64,000 bases of DNA from Ancylobacter amanitiformis (GTDB lineage Bacteria; Pseudomonadota; Alphaproteobacteria; Rhizobiales; Xanthobacteraceae). The notes under the pieces are model-generated. The model did no database searches, was not told where the DNA came from, and saw nothing but the letters and a program-made list of their open reading frames with translations. The translations under genes and the position numbers were made by a program. The DNA lies in contig NZ_JAUSVR010000001.1 in assembly GCF_030814815.1 (NCBI RefSeq), positions 186,001-250,000 of the forward strand, in the 5' to 3' direction. Positions 27,160 to 33,677 of this stretch are shown piece by piece. The stretch's first letter is position 1. Every line of letters begins with the position of its first letter.

Positions 27160-27684
27160 ATGCGGATCGAGGAGGCGCGCCCGGCGGATGCGGAAGCGAT
27201 GCTGATGGCGCATCGCGCGGCCGTTCGCGGCACGGCGGCCGCGTTCTATGACGTCGAAATCATCAATACCTGGGCGCCCCTGCCGCTGCGGGCCGAGACC
27301 ATCGAGTTGCTCGCCCGGCGTATCGAGCGCGGCGTGGAAGAGGCGGTTGTGGCGCGTGACCGAAGCGGCGCCATCATCGGTTTCGGCTCGATCGTGCCCA
27401 ATGTCCACGAGCTGCGAGCCGTTTATGTCTCGCCCGCTCACGGCCGCTCCGGCATCGGCGGCTCCATCCTGCGGGAACTGGAAGCCCGTGCGCGAAGGCG
27501 CGGCCTTGCCGAACTGACCATGAACGCCTCGATCAACGCCGAGGCGTTCTACCGGCGTCACGGCTTCACGTCGGAAGGTTACGGCGAGCACAGGTTGGAC
27601 GGCGGCTACCGGATGGCCCGCGTCCGCATGCGCCTCGCTCAGCCGAAACTTCCCAACGCCGGGAAGGTCTCCAGCATCCAGTAG
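27160..27684 (+). CDS. GNAT-family acetyltransferase
   Basis: A 174-residue cytosolic N-acetyltransferase. The acetyl-CoA site is LRAVYVSPAHGRSGIGGSIL with the R/Q-x-x-G-x-G/A pattern as RSGIGG, then LTMNASINAEAFYRRHGF typical of YafP/small-molecule GNATs. The substrate is unknown. GGAG lies 7 bases before the ATG. Its 3' end overlaps the 3' end of ccdA by 46 bases on the opposite strand. Confidence 0.88.
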   Translation: MRIEEARPADAEAMLMAHRAAVRGTAAAFYDVEIINTWAPLPLRAETIELLARRIERGVEEAVVARDRSGAIIGFGSIVPNVHELRAVYVSPAHGRSGIGGSILRELEARARRRGLAELTMNASINAEAFYRRHGFTSEGYGEHRLDGGYRMARVRMRLAQPKLPNAGKVSSIQ

Positions 27685-28370
27685 CTGAACGTCGCCATCC
27701 AGCCGGAGAGAAAGCCGATGCCGGTGAGCACCAAAAGCGCGCCCATGGCTTTCTCCACCACCGGGAGATAGCGCCGCGCATGCACCAGCAGGCCCAGCGC
27801 GGGGCGGGCCATAGCCGCCACCAGCATGAAGGGCACGCCGAGCCCGGCCGAATAGACCGCCAGCAGCCCCGCCCCGCGCGTCAGCGTCTGTTCGCTCGCG
27901 GCGACCGCGAGAATGGCGGCGAGCACCGGCCCGATGCACGGCGTCCAGCCAAAGGCGAAGGCAAGGCCCATCACATAGGCGCCCGCCAGCGTGGACGGCG
28001 CATCCACATGCACGCGCCGGGTCCGGGTCATCCAGCTGAACTTGAGAATGCCGAGGAAGTGCAGCCCCATCAGCAGGATGGCGACGCCCGCGACGATCGA
28101 CAGTTCCTGCGAGTAAAGCCTGAGATAGCCGCCGACCACCGAGGCGCCCGCGCCCAGCGCGACAAAGACCGTGGAAAATCCCGCGACGAACAGCACCGCC
28201 GCCCCCAGCGTGCGCCGGGCCGCGGCGTCGGTCGGCGCCTTGTGCGTGATCTGGTCGAGGCTGGTCCCGGCGAGGTAGCACAGATAGGGCGGCACCAGCG
28301 GCAGCACGCAGGGCGAGGCAAAGCTGGCAATGCCGGCGACAAAAGCGGCCGGGAGGGTGACGTCGGCCAT
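27639..28370 (-). CDS. ccdA: Cytochrome c biogenesis protein CcdA
   Basis: A 243-residue six-helix inner-membrane protein that carries reducing power from thioredoxin to the periplasm for cytochrome c maturation. The two redox cysteines are in FASPCVLPLVPPYL and FGWTPCIGPVLAAIL, in helices 1 and 4. The start MADV at 28370 is preferred to longer frames because the family begins just here. It has no linked thioredoxin-like gene. It is convergent and overlapping with the GNAT gene; its start is about 120 bases from the divergent P1 peptidase. Confidence 0.93.
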   Translation of the reverse strand: MADVTLPAAFVAGIASFASPCVLPLVPPYLCYLAGTSLDQITHKAPTDAAARRTLGAAVLFVAGFSTVFVALGAGASVVGGYLRLYSQELSIVAGVAILLMGLHFLGILKFSWMTRTRRVHVDAPSTLAGAYVMGLAFAFGWTPCIGPVLAAILAVAASEQTLTRGAGLLAVYSAGLGVPFMLVAAMARPALGLLVHARRYLPVVEKAMGALLVLTGIGFLSGWMATFSYWMLETFPALGSFG

Positions 28371-28491
28371 GAAATGGGCAACCTTGGTGGGTGCGGGGAT
28401 GATCCCAATGCACGGCCGGCGGCGCTTAGGCAATGCGGCCGGTTGGTGTCTCCCCGTGATGTGAAGCCGCCCGACGAGGTTCCCCTGTCCG

Positions 28492-29496
28492 ATGCGAAAC
28501 CTGATCACCGATGTTGCCGGCCTGAAGGTGGGCCATGCCACCGACCTCGCCCTCGCCTCCGGAGTCACCGCCATCCTGTTCGACGCCCCGGCCGTCGCCT
28601 CGGTCGATGTGCGCGGCGGCGGGCCCGGCACCCGCGAGACCGACCTGCTCGCCCCCGACGAGACGGTCGGCGCCATCCATGCCATCACCCTGTCCGGCGG
28701 CTCCGCCTTCGGCCTCGACGCGGCGGGCGGCGTGATGGCCGCGCTGGCCGAGCGCGGCATCGGCTATCCCGTCGGCGCGGCGATCGTGCCGATCGTGCCG
28801 GGCGCGGTGCTGTTCGACCTGATCAATGGCGGCGACAAGAACTGGGGACGCTTCTCTCCCTATCGCGATCTCGGTTATGCGGCGGCGATGGCGGCCGGGC
28901 TGGATGTGCCGCTCGGCACCGTCGGCGCCGGCACCGGGGCAACGACGGTAAACCTGAAAGGCGGGCTCGGCTCGGCGTCCATGGTCGCCGCGTCCGGCCA
29001 CACGGTCGGCGCCATCGTTGCGGTCAATGCCTGCGGCGCCACCAATCTCGGCGAGGAGGGGCATTTCTGGGCAGCGCCGTTCGAGAAGGGCGGCGAATTC
29101 GGTGGCCTCGGCCTACCCTCGCCGCTGCCGCCGCTGCCCGAGCGGCCGGCGCTCAAGGGCCTGCCGCCCGGCGCCAACACCACCATCGCGCTGGTCGCCA
29201 CCGATGCGGTGCTGACCAAGGCGCAGTGCAAGCGCCTCGCGGTGATGGCCCATGACGGCTACGCGCACGCCATCTGGCCCGTGCATACCCCGCTGGACGG
29301 CGACACCATCTTCGCCGCCGCCACGGGGCTGCGTCCGCTGGCCGACCCCATTTTCGACCTTGCCCTGATCGGCGATGCCATCGTGCGCACGCTGGCACGC
29401 GCCTGCGCCCGCGCGGTCTATGAGGCGACCGCGCTTCCGCAGTCGGGCACGCTGCCGGCGTGGCGCGACCAGTGGCCCGGCCATTGGCAAGCCTGA
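28492..29496 (+). CDS. P1 family (DmpA/NylC-like) N-terminal nucleophile hydrolase
   Basis: A 334-residue self-processing hydrolase of the DmpA/peptidase S58 fold. Family motifs: ITDVAGLKVGHATD at the N-terminus, VDVRGGGPGTRETDLL, TLSGGSAFGLDAAGGVM and NGGDKNWG. The expected autocleavage site is PGANTTIALVATDA: cleavage between Asn229 and Thr230 would expose Thr230 as nucleophile, as in nylon hydrolase NylC; DmpA itself uses serine. It may act on D- or beta-amino peptides or amides. Cytoplasmic, no signal peptide. Single-gene unit. Confidence 0.9.
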   Translation: MRNLITDVAGLKVGHATDLALASGVTAILFDAPAVASVDVRGGGPGTRETDLLAPDETVGAIHAITLSGGSAFGLDAAGGVMAALAERGIGYPVGAAIVPIVPGAVLFDLINGGDKNWGRFSPYRDLGYAAAMAAGLDVPLGTVGAGTGATTVNLKGGLGSASMVAASGHTVGAIVAVNACGATNLGEEGHFWAAPFEKGGEFGGLGLPSPLPPLPERPALKGLPPGANTTIALVATDAVLTKAQCKRLAVMAHDGYAHAIWPVHTPLDGDTIFAAATGLRPLADPIFDLALIGDAIVRTLARACARAVYEATALPQSGTLPAWRDQWPGHWQA

Positions 29497-29618
29497 CGGA
29501 TGCCATGGACGGCCGGAACCACGTCCGGTCGTCCATTGTCCTGCGCCCTCAGATCACGACCCGGGCAGCGCGCCTTTGAGAAGCGTCCGCCGAGAAGTGC
29601 CCCCTGAGGCGTGCAGGC

Positions 29619-30017
29619 TCACGGGCACGCTTCCCAGAAACCCGTGGTCCGCTGCGGATTGGTGTAGAACCAGCAATAGTTCGGCTGCGGCGGCGGACCG
29701 GCCAGAGTGACCGCCGCGGCTCCGGCGAGGAAGCCGACAGCCGCACCCGCCGCCACGGCACCGCCGGGAGGCCAGTAGCGGTAGGGATTGGTAACGACCA
29801 CCGCCCCGCGCGGACCGTAATAGGCGCCATGCGGCACCGCATAACCGCGGTTCGGGTAGAACCCCGGGCCCCGGGGATAATAGCCCGGACCGCCGGCTGC
29901 GGCACAGCCGCGCGGGCCACAGGCCGCCGCGCGCCACGCGCTCGCTTCCGGGACGGCCATGAACAGACCACCCGCCGCGACGGCAGCCAGCACCACCAGA
30001 TGTCGCAACTTGCTCAT
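29619..30017 (-). CDS. Small secreted Gly/Pro/Tyr-rich protein
   Basis: A 132-residue hypothetical protein. A signal peptide spans residues 1-27 (hydrophobic core LVVLAAVAAGGLFMAV, cut after EASA). The mature part is rich in Gly, Pro, Tyr and Arg (YYPRGPGFYPNRGYAVPHGA), then has a hydrophobic Ala/Gly stretch (AVAAGAAVGFLAGAAAVTLA) and a Cys-containing end (NYCWFYTNPQ, WEACP). Similar small proteins are common in Hyphomicrobiales and have no known function. GGGGGAC lies upstream of the ATG. Confidence 0.7.
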   Translation of the reverse strand: MSKLRHLVVLAAVAAGGLFMAVPEASAWRAAACGPRGCAAAGGPGYYPRGPGFYPNRGYAVPHGAYYGPRGAVVVTNPYRYWPPGGAVAAGAAVGFLAGAAAVTLAGPPPQPNYCWFYTNPQRTTGFWEACP

Positions 30018-30161
30018 TGTAAAACGTCCCCCTCAAACCGTGCCGGGCGGCGCGCCAATACGCGCCGACGCACCGCGACTCGCGAGATTAATGCATGGCG
30101 GTTCCATCCGCATCTACCGCTACGCAAGCGCGCCGTTAATTGCCGCTCCGTGATCACCATG

Positions 30162-30268
30162 CTAGAGGATTTCCGATGAGTTCCGGTTCGTTCAGAAAGC
30201 TCTAGGTCTTTGTTTCTCCGCGTTTTCTTTACGTGATCCGAAACCCGCCTCACTCCAAGATGCCTCAG
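30162..30268. repeat. Dispersed 107-bp repeat, copy B
   Basis: Same length and layout as copy A: ctagag at the left, ttccggttc in the loop, aaagctctaggt, a central gcgttttctttacg and a degenerate right end tgcctcag. It ends 25 bases before the rpe start codon, so it forms most of the rpe leader. Confidence 0.75.
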
Positions 30269-30293
30269 GGCCGGCCCTGCCGGAGACGCCATC

Positions 30294-30980
30294 ATGACCC
30301 ACCGCCCCCTCATCATCGCCCCTTCCATCCTCGCCAGCGACTTCGCCCGCTTCGGCGAGGAAGTGCAGGCCGTCGACGCGGCGGGCGCGGACTGGATCCA
30401 CATCGACGTGATGGACGGGCACTTCGTGCCCAACATCTCCTTCGGCCCGGATGTGGTGAAGGCCATCCGTCCGCTCTCCGCCAAGCCGTTCGACGTGCAC
30501 CTGATGATCGCGCCGGTCGATCCCTATCTCGAAGCCTTCGCCAAGGCGGGAGCCGATCACATCAGCGTCCACACGGAAGCCGGCCCGCATCTGCATCGTT
30601 CGCTGCAGGCCATCCGCGCGCTTGGCAAGAAGGCGGGCGTCGCGCTCAATCCGGCCACCCCGGCCAGCGCCATCGAGCATGTGCTTGACGTCATCGACAT
30701 CGTCATCGTGATGACGGTGAATCCCGGCTTCGGTGGCCAGGCCTTCATCGCGCCGGTCATGGACAAGGTGCGGCAGATTTCCGCGATGATCGGCGCGCGG
30801 CCGATCGACATCGAGATCGACGGCGGCGTGACGAAGGACACCGCGGCCGCCTGCATCGCGGCCGGCGCCAACGCGCTGGTGGCGGGTTCGGCGGTGTTCA
30901 AGGGCGGCGCCGAAGCCTATGCCGGCAACATTGCCGCCATCCGCACGGCGGCGGCGCGCACGCGCGGCGAGCTGGTCTAG
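30294..30980 (+). CDS. rpe: Ribulose-phosphate 3-epimerase
   Basis: A 228-residue TIM-barrel enzyme interconverting ribulose 5-phosphate and xylulose 5-phosphate in the pentose phosphate and Calvin cycles. The family signature [31 protein letters not shown] and [11 protein letters not shown] (metal and phosphate sites) are intact; length is normal. It stands just after repeat copy B and is followed by a small hypothetical gene and purB. Confidence 0.96.
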   Translation: MTHRPLIIAPSILASDFARFGEEVQAVDAAGADWIHIDVMDGHFVPNISFGPDVVKAIRPLSAKPFDVHLMIAPVDPYLEAFAKAGADHISVHTEAGPHLHRSLQAIRALGKKAGVALNPATPASAIEHVLDVIDIVIVMTVNPGFGGQAFIAPVMDKVRQISAMIGARPIDIEIDGGVTKDTAAACIAAGANALVAGSAVFKGGAEAYAGNIAAIRTAAARTRGELV

Positions 30981-31024
30981 CCGTCGGCATCGTCGATCAT
31001 GCAGATGTCCGGGAGCAGGAATCC

Positions 31025-31249
31025 GTGAACACGAACCCGAATGGCGACGAACTCAGGAAAATCCTGTGCCGCCTCGAAATGGGCATGGTGCTCACCGTGC
31101 CGGACCGATGGCTCGAACGAAACATCACCGGCACCCGCGTGAGCCGCGCCCTGCTGGTGGAGGAGATCGCGCACCAGTTTCATTGCATCTGCCACCTGGA
31201 AATCGACGGCATCCGGTTCGAGCGGCAAGGCTTCCCGTTCACCGGCTGA
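31025..31249 (+). CDS. Small hypothetical protein between rpe and purB
   Basis: A 74-residue protein with a GTG start preceded by a GGAGCAGGA ribosome site. Soluble, no signal. Visible features: a helical N-terminus, the segment VTVPDRWLERNITG-like in the middle, and two cysteines in FHCICHLEI. I do not recognise the family. It is probably real because of its position, ribosome site and codon use. Confidence 0.55.
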   Translation: MNTNPNGDELRKILCRLEMGMVLTVPDRWLERNITGTRVSRALLVEEIAHQFHCICHLEIDGIRFERQGFPFTG

Positions 31250-31324
31250 GCGGGCCCCGCATTTGTCCCGCCCCGTGGGATCTGCTAATGCGCGACGGTC
31301 CATCGTCAGCCGAAAGAGCCGCCC

Positions 31325-32632
31325 GTGATCCCGCGCTATACCCGCCCCGAGATGGCCGCCATCTGGGAGCCGCAGACCCGCTTCCGCATCTGGTTCGAGA
31401 TCGAGGCGCACGCCACCGACGCGCTGGCCGAGATCGGCGTGGTGCCGAAGGAGGCCGCGGCGAAGATCTGGGAAATGGCGAAGGACGCCACGTTCGACGT
31501 CGAGCGCATCGACGAGATCGAGGCGGTCACCAAGCATGACGTCATCGCCTTCCTCACCCATCTCTCCGAGATCGTCGGGCCGGAGGCGCGTTTCGTCCAC
31601 CAGGGCATGACCTCGTCGGACGTGCTCGACACCTGCCTCAACGTGCAGCTGGTGCGCGCCGCCGATATCCTGATCAAGGATGTCGACCGCCTGCTCGCCG
31701 CGCTGGAGACCCGCGCCTTCGAGCACAAGCTCACCCCGACCATCGGCCGCTCGCATGGCATTCATGCCGAGCCGACCACGTTCGGCCTCAAGCTGGCGCA
31801 GGCCTATGCCGAGTTCACCCGCAACCGGGCCCGGCTGGTCGCGGCGCGCGAGGAAGTGGCCACCTGTGCCATTTCCGGCGCGGTCGGCACCTTCGCGCAG
31901 ATCGACCCGCGGGTTGAGGAATATGTGGCGGAGAAGATGGGTCTGAAGGTCGAGCCGGTCTCGACCCAGGTCATCCCGCGCGACCGCCACGCCGCCTATT
32001 TCGCCGCGCTCGGCGTGGTCGCCTCCTCGATGGAGCGCGTCGCCATCGAGATTCGCCATTTGCAGCGCACCGAGGTGCTGGAGGCCGAGGAATTCTTCTC
32101 CGCCGGCCAGAAGGGCTCCTCGGCCATGCCGCACAAGCGCAACCCGGTGCTGACCGAGAACATTACCGGCCTCGCCCGCCTCGTGCGCGGCATGGTCACG
32201 CCGGCGCTGGAGAATGTGGCGCTGTGGCACGAGCGGGATATCTCGCACTCCTCGGTGGAGCGCATGATCGGCCCCGACGCCACGGTGACGCTCGATTTCG
32301 CGCTGAACCGCCTTGCCGGCGTGGTGGAAAAGCTGCTGGTCTATCCCGAGACCATGCAGCGGAATCTCGATCGTCTCGGCGGGCTGGTGCACTCCCAGCG
32401 AGTGCTGCTGGCGCTCACCCAGAAGGGGGCGAGCCGCGAGGACGCCTATCGGCTGGTGCAGCGCAACGCCATGCCGGTCTGGCGCGGCGAGGGCGATTTC
32501 CAGACGCTGCTGACCCATGACGCGGATGTGCGCCACTATCTGTCGGCCGAGGAAATCGCTGAGAAATTCGATCTCGGCTACCACCTCAAGCATGTCGACA
32601 CGATCTTCCGCCGCGTGTTCGGGCGGGTCTGA
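31325..32632 (+). CDS. purB: Adenylosuccinate lyase
   Basis: A 435-residue homotetrameric enzyme that releases fumarate from SAICAR and from adenylosuccinate in purine synthesis. The fumarase-superfamily signature is GSSAMPHKRNPV; the catalytic histidine region is TIGRSHGIHAEPTTFG and TSSDVLDTCLNVQL is also present. GTG start. It is on the same strand as the purC to grx genes further on, but separated from them by about 4.6 kb with two SH3 genes on the other strand. Confidence 0.97.
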   Translation: MIPRYTRPEMAAIWEPQTRFRIWFEIEAHATDALAEIGVVPKEAAAKIWEMAKDATFDVERIDEIEAVTKHDVIAFLTHLSEIVGPEARFVHQGMTSSDVLDTCLNVQLVRAADILIKDVDRLLAALETRAFEHKLTPTIGRSHGIHAEPTTFGLKLAQAYAEFTRNRARLVAAREEVATCAISGAVGTFAQIDPRVEEYVAEKMGLKVEPVSTQVIPRDRHAAYFAALGVVASSMERVAIEIRHLQRTEVLEAEEFFSAGQKGSSAMPHKRNPVLTENITGLARLVRGMVTPALENVALWHERDISHSSVERMIGPDATVTLDFALNRLAGVVEKLLVYPETMQRNLDRLGGLVHSQRVLLALTQKGASREDAYRLVQRNAMPVWRGEGDFQTLLTHDADVRHYLSAEEIAEKFDLGYHLKHVDTIFRRVFGRV

Positions 32633-32655
32633 TAAAAACACGATGCCTGACGAAA

Positions 32656-32680
32656 AAAGGGCGGCACCGAGCCGCCCTTT
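32656..32680. terminator. Bidirectional terminator between purB and the SH3 protein gene
   Basis: A 10-bp stem (aaagggcggc / gccgcccttt) with a 5-base loop, flanked by an A-run on the left. It can serve purB and, through TTTTTTCG on the other strand, the convergent SH3 gene. Confidence 0.88.
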
Positions 32681-32703
32681 CCAAGCATGGCCCTGAACCG
32701 GGA

Positions 32704-33504
32704 TCACCGACCGGGGAAGCCGCCTCCGCCAAGGCCGCGTCCACCAATGCCGCCGCCGCGATAGCCGCCGCCCATCGGACGGTACATCACCGGGCGCGGA
32801 CCGGCGAACCCGCCGCGATAGCCGGGGGCGCCCCGATACATCGCGCCGCCACGGTAGCCTGGCCCGCCGCGATAGACAGGTCCGCCGCGATAGCCGGGGC
32901 CTGCCCAGGCGCCCCAGTTGGGCGGACGCGGACCCGCACCGGCCCAACCCGGCGCGCCGCCGCGCCAGCCCGGCGTGCGCCAATTCGCCGGCACGCCGCC
33001 GCCGCGACCATAGACCGGGCCACCGCGCCAGTTGCCGGGAGGCGGCCCGCCGCGCCAGTTGCCAGGAGGCGGGGCCCAGTAATTGCCACGCCCACCCCAA
33101 TAGCCGCGCCCACCCCAGTAACCGGGACCGCCCCAGTAGCCGGGGCCACCCCAGCCCCAGCCGGAACCCGCGACGGCGCCCAGAGCGAACGCGCCGACGC
33201 CAAGGCCGATATTGCTGTCATAACCGTCATAGTAATAGTCGGGCTGGACCACGACATTGGTGCCGGCGCGGAAGGACAAATAGTTCGCATTCACATAGCC
33301 ACCGGCCGCGCGGCACCAGTTGGACGTGCAGTTGCCGGCATCGACCCGCGTGCCCGCCCGCAACGCACCGATGACGGCGTAGCGTGTGCCGGGCCCGCTG
33401 CGCACGTTCAGATCGGTGGTGACGACGGCAGGGCGGGCGATGGCCGCTGCGCTGCCGGCGATCAGCAGACCCACCGCGAGCATCAGGCTCTTGGGCAAAC
33501 GCAT
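32704..33504 (-). CDS. Secreted SH3-domain protein with Gly/Tyr/Trp-rich tail
   Basis: A 266-residue exported protein. Signal peptide at about 1-24 (GLLIAGSAAAIA), then one bacterial SH3 domain at about 27-80 (TTDLNVRSGPGTRYAVIGAL, with the CTSNWCRAAGGYVNANYL end). The remaining 170 residues are low-complexity repeats such as GPGYWGGPGYWGGRGYW and RGGPGYRGGAMYRGAPGYRG. SH3b domains bind cell-wall peptides; the tail may interact with the envelope. Start 33504 follows GGGAGAAG. It is the downstream neighbour of the larger six-domain homologue. Confidence 0.85.
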   Translation of the reverse strand: MRLPKSLMLAVGLLIAGSAAAIARPAVVTTDLNVRSGPGTRYAVIGALRAGTRVDAGNCTSNWCRAAGGYVNANYLSFRAGTNVVVQPDYYYDGYDSNIGLGVGAFALGAVAGSGWGWGGPGYWGGPGYWGGRGYWGGRGNYWAPPPGNWRGGPPPGNWRGGPVYGRGGGVPANWRTPGWRGGAPGWAGAGPRPPNWGAWAGPGYRGGPVYRGGPGYRGGAMYRGAPGYRGGFAGPRPVMYRPMGGGYRGGGIGGRGLGGGGFPGR

Positions 33505-33677
33505 GGCACTTCTCCCTCGAACTTTATCGGCGGGCGCGCGCGAGAAGATTCCCGGGCCTTCGCCCTCGCCGGCCCTCGCAGGCCGACACCTCAATGTGGA
33601 GTAGCAACCGTTTTCAGCGGAATTGGTTGCAATACCTACCCCGCCCGCGCCATCACGGCCGCGTCATCGAGACGCCC

